Shown piece after piece: positions 37,959 to 46,836 of a stretch of DNA of 57,995 nucleotides; positions within the stretch are counted from its first letter, which is position 1, and each line of letters begins with the position of its first letter. Both the position numbers and the translations under genes were made by a program. Source of the stretch: an uncultured Pelagibacteraceae bacterium (GTDB lineage: Bacteria > Pseudomonadota > Alphaproteobacteria > Pelagibacterales > Pelagibacteraceae); contig CACJXK010000009.1 in the NCBI GenBank assembly GCA_902597335.1, forward strand, positions 1-57,995, read 5' to 3'. The notes below the pieces were generated by a model, which saw only the letters and a program-made list of their open reading frames with translations, was not told the DNA's origin and ran no database searches.

Positions 37959-40109
37959 ATGACTGCATTAAAAAAACAAGACAAAGAAGAGCTTAAATCT
38001 AATTATATAAATAGAGAATTATCATGGTTAAAATTTAACGATAGGGTTCTTTTTGAGGCGCAAAATATTGAAAATCCTCTTTATGAGAGAGTAAAATTTT
38101 TATCTATTGCAGGCTCAAATTTAGACGAATTTTTTATGGTTCGAGTTGCTGGACTATACAGTCAGATTAAACAAGAAGTCGACTCACTAAGTTCAGATGG
38201 ACTAACACCTGAAGAACAGATGGAGATGGTTATCAATGATACAAAAAATCTATTAAATAAACAAAATACCATATTTAATAATCTATCAAATCAGCTGAAG
38301 AGTAATAATATTTTATTAACTAAGCCAGAAAACCTTAACACAAAGGAAAAAAAGAAATTATTAGAAATATTTAAGGAAGAAATCTATCCTCTACTTACAC
38401 CATCAGCGATTGATCCTGCTCATCCTTTTCCATTTATTATTAATCAAGGGAGAGCTTTAGTTATGAAGCTGAAGAAAAAGAAAAAAAAGAGAATTCTTAA
38501 TTCAATTATTGTAATTCCTAAAGCTTTATCAAGATTTATTGAAATAGACGGAGGAAAATCATTTAAGAAATTTTTAGTTCTAGATGATGTTATTGGTTAC
38601 TTTGCCTCTGAAATTTTTCCAGATCATTTATTAGAAAAGAAAATGATATTTAGAGTAATAAGAGATAGTGATGTAGAAATTCAAGAAGAGGCTGAGGATT
38701 TAGTCAGATCATTTGAACTAGCATTAAAGCGAAGAAGAACTGGTGATATTGTTAGATTAGAAATTTTAGAAAAAAGCGACAAAGAACTTGTAAAATTTAT
38801 AACAAATAAATTAGAAATTAATCCAAATTATATTTATGAAGTAGCAGGTTTAGTTGGAATCCAGGATATAGACCAAATTTGTAAAATTAAAAATTCTAAA
38901 TTAAAATTTAAAAACTTTACACCAAGAGACGTAGAAAGATTAAAAGAATACAATAATAATTTTTTTGAGACAATTAAGAAAAAAGACCTAATAGTTCATC
39001 ATCCATTTGAAACTTTTGATGCTGTAATTGAATTTTTAAATCAAGCGGCTATAGATAAAAAAGTAATTGCTATTAAACAAACATTGTATAGGACTACTTT
39101 AGATTCACCAATTGTTAAAGCATTAATTAGTGCTGCCGAAAATGGTAAAACAGTTACTGCTTTAATTGAAATCAAAGCTAGATTTGATGAAGAAGCAAAT
39201 ATACAGCTGGCAAGAAGTCTTGAAAAAGCTGGAGTTCAAATTGTTTATGGTTTTGCAAAATACAAAACACATGCTAAATCATCACTAATACATCGACGTG
39301 AGGGTGGTAAAATTCAAACATATTTCCATTTGGGTACTGGCAATTATCATCCTGTAAATGCAAAAATATACACAGACTTATCTCTATTTAGCTCTGATAA
39401 AAAAATGGCTACAGATGTTGAAAAATTCTACAATTATGTGACTGGTTATTCAAAACCAAGAAATTTAAATAAAATTTCCATTTCTCCAGTAAATTTAAGA
39501 AAAACTTTAAATCAGAATATAGATAAGGAAATAAGTAATGCAAAAAAAGGGAAACACGCTGAGATTTGGGCTAAAATGAATTCATTAGTTGATCCACAAA
39601 TAATTGATAAGTTTTATGAGGCTTCTAGTGTCGGTGTAAAAGTCTTTTTATTTGTAAGAGGTGTATGTTGTTTAAGACCTGGTGTTAAAAATAAATCGGA
39701 AAATATTATTGTAAAAAGTATCATTGGAAGATTTCTTGAACACTCAAGAATTTATTGTTTTGCAAATGGAAAATTTATGCCCAACAGAAATGCAAAAGTT
39801 TATATTTCATCTGCAGATTTGATGCCAAGAAATCTTGATAGAAGAGTCGAACTTCTCGTGCCAATTGAAAATCAAACTGTGCATGAACAGGTTTTAGACC
39901 AAATAATGATGGCCAATTATCTCGACACGAATCAGAGCTGGGAACTTTATCCTGATGGAAATTATCAAAAAATTAAATATAGTCGAAAAGATTCTTTTTC
40001 TGCACATGATTATTTCATGAATAATCCAAGTTTATCAGGAAGAGGAAAAGCAAAACTAAAAATTAAACCTAAAAAATTAAACTTAAGGTTGGTTAAAGGT
40101 GGAACTTAA
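37959..40109 (+). CDS. ppk: Polyphosphate kinase 1
   Basis: A 716-residue protein of normal PPK1 length. The N-terminal YINRELSWLKFNDRVLFEA is the family hallmark, followed by the head domain and two phospholipase-D-like domains. The phospho-His is in the segment FAKYKTHAKSSL near 450 and the second His in GRFLEHSRIYCF near 600. It reversibly makes polyphosphate from ATP. The ATG at 37959 is chosen because the longer frame upstream only mirrors sixA. It overlaps ppx by 11 bases. Confidence 0.95.
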   Translation: MTALKKQDKEELKSNYINRELSWLKFNDRVLFEAQNIENPLYERVKFLSIAGSNLDEFFMVRVAGLYSQIKQEVDSLSSDGLTPEEQMEMVINDTKNLLNKQNTIFNNLSNQLKSNNILLTKPENLNTKEKKKLLEIFKEEIYPLLTPSAIDPAHPFPFIINQGRALVMKLKKKKKKRILNSIIVIPKALSRFIEIDGGKSFKKFLVLDDVIGYFASEIFPDHLLEKKMIFRVIRDSDVEIQEEAEDLVRSFELALKRRRTGDIVRLEILEKSDKELVKFITNKLEINPNYIYEVAGLVGIQDIDQICKIKNSKLKFKNFTPRDVERLKEYNNNFFETIKKKDLIVHHPFETFDAVIEFLNQAAIDKKVIAIKQTLYRTTLDSPIVKALISAAENGKTVTALIEIKARFDEEANIQLARSLEKAGVQIVYGFAKYKTHAKSSLIHRREGGKIQTYFHLGTGNYHPVNAKIYTDLSLFSSDKKMATDVEKFYNYVTGYSKPRNLNKISISPVNLRKTLNQNIDKEISNAKKGKHAEIWAKMNSLVDPQIIDKFYEASSVGVKVFLFVRGVCCLRPGVKNKSENIIVKSIIGRFLEHSRIYCFANGKFMPNRNAKVYISSADLMPRNLDRRVELLVPIENQTVHEQVLDQIMMANYLDTNQSWELYPDGNYQKIKYSRKDSFSAHDYFMNNPSLSGRGKAKLKIKPKKLNLRLVKGGT

Positions 40110-41607
40110 AGTAATTAAAAATAAACAAAATTTAAAATTAAGACAATCAAAATTAGCTATTATTGATATAGGTTCAAATTCTATAAGAATGTTAATTTAC
40201 GATGATTTTACATCATCAAGAGTACCTTTTTTTAACGAAAAAGCTGTTTGTGAACTTGGTAAAAACTTAGATAAATCAAAAAAACTTCACAAATCAGGCA
40301 AGATATATGCTTTAAAAGTCTTAAAAAGATTTTCAGAAATTCTTAATGTTTCAAAAATTAATAACCTTAAAATTATTGCAACAGCTGTATTAAGAGAAGC
40401 TACAGACGCAAAGCCCTTTATTGATGAAGTAGAATACTTATTTAAAAAAAATATAAATATTTTAACTGGTGAAGAAGAAGCCGAATCATCAGCTGAAGGA
40501 GTTAAAATTGGATTTGAGAATGTGGATGGACTTGTTGCTGATTTAGGTGGTGGAAGTTTAGAGCTTGCTAGAGTTGAAAACAATGTTGTAACAAATAAAA
40601 CATCACTTCCGGTTGGTGTTTTAAGGTTAATTAACAATCCTATTGTTAAAAAAAGAAATTTACCTAAATATCTCAAAAATCTCTTAAGAGATGAAAAATG
40701 GTTATCTAAAAAAAAATTTAATAATTTATATTTGGTGGGAGGTACGTGGAGAGCTTTGTTTAAATTACACTTATTTCAAAATGAATATCCAGTCCATATT
40801 ATTCATCAATACTCAATTGAAAATGAAAAACTCACAAAATTTTTAGAAAAAATTTCTTCATTTAATAAATCTAAATTGAAATCAGTTGAATACATATCAA
40901 AGTCTAGAACACCTTATCTTCCTTATAGCTCAATAATTCTAGAAGAAATTATGAACATAGCAAATCCAAAAAATGTTATTTGCTCAATTAGCGGTATTAG
41001 AGAAGGATCTCTTGCCAAAGATTTATTTAAAAACTCAGATAGTAATTTTGTTTTTAATAAATCATTAGAGCATATTTCAAAAAAAAGAGGCGATTTAGGA
41101 TCTACATATAAGAAATATTTTGATTTTATAAAACCTATATTTGAGGGAAATGAGCATTTTAATCAAAAATTGCTTCATCTATCTTGTGTACTAAGTCATA
41201 TGGATTGGGGTTTGGGAGCATTCCAAAAAGCAGAGTTGGTTTTTCAAGAAACATTAAATACGCCTTTATTAAAACTTTCACATAAAGAAAGAATACAATT
41301 GGCACTTTCTTGTTACTGGAGATATTGTAGTATAAAATACAATCCAAAGATAGAATACTTAACGTTTTTAAATAACAACGAGATATATTCTTGCAAACAA
41401 GTTGGTGCAGCATTAAGATTTGCTAATTCTCTTACATCAATATCTACAATTTTTTTAGAAGAGTTTAAACTTTATAAAAGAGGTAATTCAGTATTTTTAA
41501 AAATTCCATCCCAGCACCAGGAAATTATTTCAAAACAAGTGACTAAAAAATTCAAAGCCTTATCAAGGGAATTATTTCTAGAACCTAGGGTAATTTATTC
41601 AAATTAA
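40099..41607 (+). CDS. ppx: Exopolyphosphatase, Ppx/GppA family
   Basis: A 502-residue protein of the actin-like ASKHA fold. The phosphate-1 loop is LAIIDIGSNSIRMLIYDD near residue 14 and the phosphate-2 loop is GLVADLGGGSLELARVE near 144. ATAVLREATDAKPFIDEV and LTGEEEAESSAEGV are family segments. The C-terminal half resembles the HD-like domain, without a complete HD motif that I can see. It releases phosphate from polyphosphate; ppGpp-pyrophosphatase activity is a family alternative. The GTG start at 40099 lies inside ppk, so the pair is translationally coupled. Confidence 0.92.
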   Translation: MELKVIKNKQNLKLRQSKLAIIDIGSNSIRMLIYDDFTSSRVPFFNEKAVCELGKNLDKSKKLHKSGKIYALKVLKRFSEILNVSKINNLKIIATAVLREATDAKPFIDEVEYLFKKNINILTGEEEAESSAEGVKIGFENVDGLVADLGGGSLELARVENNVVTNKTSLPVGVLRLINNPIVKKRNLPKYLKNLLRDEKWLSKKKFNNLYLVGGTWRALFKLHLFQNEYPVHIIHQYSIENEKLTKFLEKISSFNKSKLKSVEYISKSRTPYLPYSSIILEEIMNIANPKNVICSISGIREGSLAKDLFKNSDSNFVFNKSLEHISKKRGDLGSTYKKYFDFIKPIFEGNEHFNQKLLHLSCVLSHMDWGLGAFQKAELVFQETLNTPLLKLSHKERIQLALSCYWRYCSIKYNPKIEYLTFLNNNEIYSCKQVGAALRFANSLTSISTIFLEEFKLYKRGNSVFLKIPSQHQEIISKQVTKKFKALSRELFLEPRVIYSN

Positions 41608-41654
41608 TTTAATATTATTTTAATTTAACTTTAATTATATAATTAAAAAATATA

Positions 41655-42449
41655 ATGAAAAATAATAAAATAGAAGCAATTGTTTTTGATTTAGCAGGCA
41701 CCCTAATAGATTTTGGTAGTTTGGCACCATCAAAAGTTCTAATTCATATTTTTAATAAGATTGGAATACCAATAAGTAGAAAAGAAGCTATTGGTCCTAT
41801 GGGTATTGAAAAAAGAGCACATATAAGTCAATTAATTAATACAAAAAAAATAAATCTTCAGTGGAAAAAAAAATATAAAAAAAAACCTAGTAAAAATGAT
41901 ATCGATAAATTATTTAAACTTTTTAATCCAGAATTAAAAAAAATTATTAAAAAACATTCTAAATTTATTTCAGGCAGCAAAAGAACCATAGAATTTATAA
42001 AAAAAAAAAAAATTAAAATAGCTACAAATACTGGATATTCTGATGATATTTTAAAAACTATATTGCCAGAATTAAAAAAACAAGGATTTACTCCAGATAT
42101 TTCTTATAGTTCATCGCATACAAGAATTGGAAGACCCTCAGCTGAAATAATATATAAAATTTTTTCTGAATTAAATATTACTAAGGGATCAAATTGTATA
42201 AAAGTTGATGACACTATTCCTGGATTGTTAGAGGGAGTAAATGCTGGGATGTGGGTAGTGGGTGTTATTTTTTCAGGTAATGAATTTGGTAAAACAGAAG
42301 TCGAATTTAATAAACTTTCTTTTAAAGATAAAACTAAATTTAGAAAAAAGATCAAGAAAAAATTTGAGAAAGTAGGTGCTCACTATGTAATAGATACAAT
42401 TAAAGATTTACCTAAAATTATCAAAATAATTCAAACTAGAATTAAATAA
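41655..42449 (+). CDS. phnX: Phosphonoacetaldehyde hydrolase (phosphonatase)
   Basis: A 264-residue HAD-superfamily protein that fits PhnX closely. The nucleophile Asp12 with Ala14 is in VFDLAGTLIDFGSLAP, the Schiff-base Lys53 is in GPMGIEKRAHI, NTGYSDD replaces the usual SGY segment, and CIKVDDTIPGLLEGVNAGMW and VIFSGNEFGKTE are typical. It cleaves the C-P bond of phosphonoacetaldehyde, from 2-aminoethylphosphonate, to acetaldehyde and phosphate. No phnW transaminase or phosphonate transporter is in the window. A run of 14 A (41999-42012) encodes Lys and stays in frame. It is downstream of ppx by 47 bases. Confidence 0.9.
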   Translation: MKNNKIEAIVFDLAGTLIDFGSLAPSKVLIHIFNKIGIPISRKEAIGPMGIEKRAHISQLINTKKINLQWKKKYKKKPSKNDIDKLFKLFNPELKKIIKKHSKFISGSKRTIEFIKKKKIKIATNTGYSDDILKTILPELKKQGFTPDISYSSSHTRIGRPSAEIIYKIFSELNITKGSNCIKVDDTIPGLLEGVNAGMWVVGVIFSGNEFGKTEVEFNKLSFKDKTKFRKKIKKKFEKVGAHYVIDTIKDLPKIIKIIQTRIK

Positions 42450-42487
42450 AATTACTTAGTGAAAAGCATTTTCTAAGACAGTGGAAA

Positions 42488-43639
42488 TTACAAAAGCTTC
42501 TTTTTGTGCGTCCATGGACCTTTTTTTGTTTTAGGTAAAAATTTTTCAAGATCAATAAGGACTTTTTCAGACAATTTTCTGTAGGTGGTAAGTTTTCCTC
42601 CATAAATATTCAATAAAGGTAATTTTTTTATAATTTTTAAATCAAAAACATAATCTCTTGTGACTTTTGAGGCTGTTTTAAAATCTTCAATTAGAGGTCT
42701 TATCCCAGAATATGTATCTACGATGTCTTTTGATGTTATTTGTTTTTTTAAGTAATTATTTACTGAACTAATTAAATATCTAATTTCTTTTTTTGATATT
42801 CCTTTATTTTCAGGTGATTTCACCTCTTCTTCAGTAGTTCCAATTAAAGAAAACTTCCCTTTATAAGGTATTACAAATATTATTCTTTTATCAGTATTTT
42901 GAAATGTGAACGCAACATTTTCTTTGTACAATTTTTTTGTAATAATATGACTTCCTTTAACCAATCTAATTTTTTTCTTAGATTTAATTTTTATATTTTT
43001 ATTTAAGGTTTCATTTATCCATGGTCCAGATGCATTAATCAAAATTTTTGACTTTACTTTTTCACCATTTTCAAGAGTAATAATCCATTCATTGCCAATA
43101 ATTTCAGCTTTTTTAACTTTGTTGTATTCTAGTATTTTAGCGTTATTTCTTTTTGCATCTTTGGTATTTAATTTCGTTAATTTTTTATCGTCAATTTGTA
43201 TGTCAAAATATTGGAAACCAGTTTTGTATTTTTCTTTAAGAATATTTGAAAATTTTTTTCTAAGATCAAATGTTTTTGATTTTGGTATATTACTTTTACC
43301 ACCTAAATTATCGTACAAAAATAAACCAATTTTAATTAACCAGGCTGGTCGAATTTTATCTGCATAAGGAATTATAAAAGGAATAGGTTTTGAAATATGT
43401 TTAGCAATTTTATAAACAATTTCTCTTTCTCTCAAAGACTCTCTAACTAATTTGAATTCATAATTTTCTAAATAACGTAGACCACCATGTATTAATTTCG
43501 TTGACCAGGATGAAGTTGCTCCACCAATCTCACCTTTGTCAGCTAAACAAACTGATAAGCCTCTACCTGCAGCATCCCTTGCAATACCTGCACCGTTTAT
43601 ACCGCCACCTATTATGAATAAATCGAATATTTTAGACAT
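42488..43639 (-). CDS. glpD: FAD-dependent glycerol-3-phosphate dehydrogenase, short form
   Basis: A 383-residue GlpD-family protein. The FAD-binding motif is LFIIGGGINGAGIARDAAG at the N-terminus. SSWSTKLIHGGLRYLENYEF near 43, DTYSGIRPLIED near 305 and YGGKLTTYRKLSEK near 350 are characteristic. It oxidises glycerol-3-phosphate to dihydroxyacetone phosphate with electrons to quinone. The roughly 110-120 residue C-terminal cap domain of typical GlpD (about 500 residues) is missing although the catalytic domain is complete. It is divergent from the ugp genes, which supply its substrate. Confidence 0.88.
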   Translation of the reverse strand: MSKIFDLFIIGGGINGAGIARDAAGRGLSVCLADKGEIGGATSSWSTKLIHGGLRYLENYEFKLVRESLREREIVYKIAKHISKPIPFIIPYADKIRPAWLIKIGLFLYDNLGGKSNIPKSKTFDLRKKFSNILKEKYKTGFQYFDIQIDDKKLTKLNTKDAKRNNAKILEYNKVKKAEIIGNEWIITLENGEKVKSKILINASGPWINETLNKNIKIKSKKKIRLVKGSHIITKKLYKENVAFTFQNTDKRIIFVIPYKGKFSLIGTTEEEVKSPENKGISKKEIRYLISSVNNYLKKQITSKDIVDTYSGIRPLIEDFKTASKVTRDYVFDLKIIKKLPLLNIYGGKLTTYRKLSEKVLIDLEKFLPKTKKGPWTHKKKLL

Positions 43640-43713
43640 TTAAATTATGATTTGTTTTAAAATATACAACCTCTTTTAGAAATATTATATATTTTTACAT
43701 TTAAGTAATCAAA

Positions 43714-43731
43714 ATTTAACGATACTTTAAC
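43714..43731 (+). promoter_or_regulatory. Possible Pho-type direct repeat upstream of ugpB
   Basis: ATTTAAC-GATA-CTTTAAC: two 7-base units repeated every 11 bases in the glpD-ugpB gap, 47 bases before the ugpB ATG. The units resemble the CTGTAAC half-site upstream of pstS (5 and 6 of 7 matches), but without the central G. Ugp systems are PhoB-regulated in several bacteria. It is AT-rich, so the call is tentative. Confidence 0.33.
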
Positions 43732-43778
43732 ATAAATAATTTATCATTAAAAAATCATAAATTAACAAAAGAGGTAAA

Positions 43779-45086
43779 ATGAAAAAAATATTGAGTGTTT
43801 TAACAATTCTATTTACTTTCTCTTTTACATCACACAGTTATTCAAAAACAGAAATTCATTGGTGGTATGGAAATAGTGGATTTCTTGGTGATGTAATTAT
43901 TGAAATTGCAAATAGATTTAATGCTTCACAAGATGAATACACCGTCATTCCTACAGGTAAAGGAAGTTATGAAGATAACATGGCGGCAACTATAGCTGCA
44001 TTTAGAGCGGGAGACCAACCACATTATTCACAGGTTTACGATGCTGGTGCTGCAATTATGGTAGCCCAAGTTAAAAATGGCGTTGTTATTGGTTTTGAAG
44101 ATATGGCTGAGAAATATGGAATTAAAGTAGATGCAGATAATTATATTCCTGGAATTAAAAACTTCTATGCTGACTCTGACGGAAAAATGATAGGTGTTCC
44201 TTTTAATAGTTCAACTTGCTTAATGTATGCAAATATGGACATATTGAAAGAAGTAGGAATAGAATCAGTTCCAAAAACTTATGAAGAATTTGAGGCTATG
44301 GCTCCAAAAATTAAAGCTGCTGGATATATTCCTTTAGTTCAAAGTCACTTTCCATGGATCTGGACAGAAAATTTCTTTTCAAGACATAATCTACTTATGA
44401 CAGATGGAAACAATGGCTACGATGCTGTTCCGACAAAAACTTTATTTGCTGAAACAGATGCATTTGTTTATCATTGGAAAAAAGTAAAAGAATGGTACGA
44501 AAAAGGTCTCTACGGTTATAAAGGAAGAGCATGGGGAGATAATCAAGCACCATTTATAGCAGGTGAGGCTGCTTTTTGGTTTGGATCTGCTGCATCATTT
44601 GGTGGTATGAAAGGTGTTGTTCCAAATTTTACAGTTAATCATATTCCTTATTGGGATTCAGTAACTGGTGGCAAAGAGTATCCAACATTTATTGGTGGCG
44701 CAGCAAACTGGATCTTAAATGGTCATACAGAAGAAGAGTATAAAGGACTTGCTAAATTCATAGAATTTATGGGTTCTCCTGAAATGGATTTATACTATCA
44801 CAACATGACAGGTTATTCTGCTGTAACTAAAGGTGGTATAGAATTAGCTGAAACTATAAACTTTTATAGAGCTTCTCCATATCACAAAGCTGTTGGTGAA
44901 CAATTAAGCTTAGAAGGTTCAACTATTCCTGGTGGATATAGAGCTGGTAACTGGCCTCAAATTCGTGAAGTAATTTACGAAAATGTTGAGCCAATGTTAA
45001 ATGGCAAAATATCAATCGAAAAAGGATTAAAGAACATGGATAAGGGTGCAGCTAAATTGTTAAAACAATTTGCTAAGACTCTTTAA
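43779..45086 (+). CDS. ugpB: Glycerol-3-phosphate ABC transporter, periplasmic binding protein
   Basis: A 435-residue family 1 solute-binding protein with a signal peptide to about residue 22 (SYSKTE). It follows UgpB along its length: EIHWWYGNSGFLGDV, IANRFNASQDEYTVIPTGKG, MAATIAAFRAGDQP, GVPFNSSTCLMYANMD and GGYRAGNWPQIREVI. It binds sn-glycerol-3-phosphate or glycerophosphodiesters. There is an AGAGGT ribosome site 4 bases before the ATG. A strong hairpin separates it from the permease genes. Confidence 0.93.
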   Translation: MKKILSVLTILFTFSFTSHSYSKTEIHWWYGNSGFLGDVIIEIANRFNASQDEYTVIPTGKGSYEDNMAATIAAFRAGDQPHYSQVYDAGAAIMVAQVKNGVVIGFEDMAEKYGIKVDADNYIPGIKNFYADSDGKMIGVPFNSSTCLMYANMDILKEVGIESVPKTYEEFEAMAPKIKAAGYIPLVQSHFPWIWTENFFSRHNLLMTDGNNGYDAVPTKTLFAETDAFVYHWKKVKEWYEKGLYGYKGRAWGDNQAPFIAGEAAFWFGSAASFGGMKGVVPNFTVNHIPYWDSVTGGKEYPTFIGGAANWILNGHTEEEYKGLAKFIEFMGSPEMDLYYHNMTGYSAVTKGGIELAETINFYRASPYHKAVGEQLSLEGSTIPGGYRAGNWPQIREVIYENVEPMLNGKISIEKGLKNMDKGAAKLLKQFAKTL

Positions 45087-45100
45087 AAAATAATATAAAT

Positions 45101-45134
45101 TAGGAGGGTATTAATATACCCTCCTATTTATTTT
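45101..45134 (+). terminator. Hairpin with T-rich tail between ugpB and ugpA
   Basis: A perfect 11-bp stem (arms TAGGAGGGTAT and ATACCCTCCTA) with loop TAAT, then TTTATTTTA. It lies 14 bases after ugpB and ends at the ugpA ATG. It can attenuate transcription into ugpA. The AGGAGGG in the 5' arm is also the only good Shine-Dalgarno-like sequence before ugpA and is locked in the stem, so a role in translation is possible. Confidence 0.8.
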
Positions 45135-46013
45135 ATGAAAAAAGTTCAGTTTAAATCAAACTATTCACAGTATTTTTTTTTAGCACCACAGCTAGGTATT
45201 TTATTAATATTTTTATATTGGCCAATAATACAAACTTTTAGAGATGCATTTACCATGCAAGATGCATTTGGATTTGGAAGACAATTTGTATGGTTTGATA
45301 ATTTTTTATTTATTTTTGATGACCCGGCTTATTTAATTGCTTTTAAGTTTACTATTATTTATAGCTTTGTGATTACACTTGTTACAGGAGCCATTGGATT
45401 GTTACTTGCTGTACAAGCCAATAATGTAATGCATGGAAAAAGTGCCTACAAAACTCTTTTGATTTGGCCTTATGCTATTGCGCCAGCGGTGGTGGGTGTT
45501 ATGGCAAATTATTTTTTTAGTGAAAGATTTGGATTATTGTATCATCTATTTAACGATTTATGGGGTTTTAATTGGTATGAAAGTGTTTTTGATTCTTATA
45601 TCTACTTAATAATAGCAGGATCATGGAAACAAATAAGTGCTAATTTTATTTTCTTCTTAGCCGGTCTTCAAGCAATACAAAAATCTGTTATTGAAGCATC
45701 CATAATTGATTGTAAAAGTAGTTTAAGAAGATTTTGGACAATCACTTTCCCTCTATTGATGCCCACAACTTTCTTTTTAATCATTATCAATATAACTTAT
45801 GCTTTTTTTGATACTTTTGGAATAATTGACACTACAACAATTGGTGCACCCTCAGGTGAAACAAGAACTCTTGTTTATAAAGCATACATGGACGGATTTA
45901 GGGGGTTAGACTTAGGAAGTGCTGGTGCTCAATCAATTATGATGATGTTGATTGTTTTAGTTATTACAATTTTTCAATTTAGATACATAGAAGGGAAAAT
46001 ACATTACAATTAA
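45135..46013 (+). CDS. ugpA: Glycerol-3-phosphate ABC transporter permease UgpA
   Basis: A 292-residue inner-membrane protein with six membrane segments. LAPQLGILLIFLYWPIIQTF is the typical first segment. The EAA loop is VIEASIIDCKSSLRRFWTI near residue 190, and FFDTFGIIDTTTIGAPSGET near 225 is a family feature. It forms the translocation path with a UgpE subunit. The next gene starts one base after the stop. Confidence 0.93.
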   Translation: MKKVQFKSNYSQYFFLAPQLGILLIFLYWPIIQTFRDAFTMQDAFGFGRQFVWFDNFLFIFDDPAYLIAFKFTIIYSFVITLVTGAIGLLLAVQANNVMHGKSAYKTLLIWPYAIAPAVVGVMANYFFSERFGLLYHLFNDLWGFNWYESVFDSYIYLIIAGSWKQISANFIFFLAGLQAIQKSVIEASIIDCKSSLRRFWTITFPLLMPTTFFLIIINITYAFFDTFGIIDTTTIGAPSGETRTLVYKAYMDGFRGLDLGSAGAQSIMMMLIVLVITIFQFRYIEGKIHYN

Positions 46014-46014
46014 A

Positions 46015-46836
46015 ATGATTAGATATTTTTCATCAAACTTTTCTCATTTAATTCTTTTGATAGGCATTTTTATTATGATAATTCCTGTTTGGTTAATTTT
46101 TGCAAGCTCAACTCATACAGCTTCGATAATTAATACCCAAGGTCTTCAATTTTTTTTAGGAGATAAGTTTTTAGAGAATTATACAAAAGTTTTATTATAT
46201 GAAGGTGGTTTTTTTAAAGAAATTACTGCATTAAAGATGTTTTTAAATAGTTTTTTAATGGCAACTGGAGTTGCGTTTTTATCAGTTATTTCATCTCTTA
46301 TGACTGCATATGTCTTAGTTTATTTTAGAGTGAAATATGCAACATTATTATTTTGGATAATTTTTATTACTATACTAGTCCCTCTGGAGTTAAGAATTTT
46401 TCCTACCTATTCTGTTATGTCTACACTTAACTTAGTAAACTCATATTGGGGACTAATTATTCCAATTTCAGCTTCTGCTATAGCTACTTTATTTTTTAGA
46501 CAGTTTTATAAAACTATACCTGATGAATTACTTGAATCAGCAAAATTGGATGGTGCAAATACTTGGAGATTTTTTATTGACTTTTTAGTGCCATTGTCAA
46601 AAACAATGATTGTTGCAATGTTCATATTTATGTTTGTATTCGGTTATAATCAATATTTATGGCCGATATTAGTAACTTCTTCTGAACAATATTGGACTGT
46701 TGTCATGGGATTAAAGATGATGTCTGGATCAATTGTTAACAAATTTGCATTTGTTATCATGTCAATGATACCACCAGTATTAATTATAATTGTATTACAA
46801 AAATATTTTATTAAAGGGATCTTTCAAGACAAATGA
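46015..46836 (+). CDS. ugpE: Glycerol-3-phosphate ABC transporter permease UgpE, first copy
   Basis: A 273-residue inner-membrane protein with six membrane segments. The N-terminus ends its first segment with IPVWLIFASSTHTAS. The EAA loop is TIPDELLESAKLDGANTW and the C-terminal signature FGYNQYLWPILVTSSEQYW. It is a close paralogue of the next gene, and a 56-base stretch (46492-46547) is identical between them. It lacks a roughly 10-residue insert seen near residue 242 of the second copy. It overlaps that gene by 4 bases (ATGA). Confidence 0.9.
   Translation: MIRYFSSNFSHLILLIGIFIMIIPVWLIFASSTHTASIINTQGLQFFLGDKFLENYTKVLLYEGGFFKEITALKMFLNSFLMATGVAFLSVISSLMTAYVLVYFRVKYATLLFWIIFITILVPLELRIFPTYSVMSTLNLVNSYWGLIIPISASAIATLFFRQFYKTIPDELLESAKLDGANTWRFFIDFLVPLSKTMIVAMFIFMFVFGYNQYLWPILVTSSEQYWTVVMGLKMMSGSIVNKFAFVIMSMIPPVLIIIVLQKYFIKGIFQDK

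Noticed and set aside
41608..41654. A Pho-type repeat (TTTAATT-TAAC-TTTAATT) before phnX
   Set aside because: It is made only of A/T-rich sequence and lacks the G or C positions of the half-site; chance is the simplest explanation.
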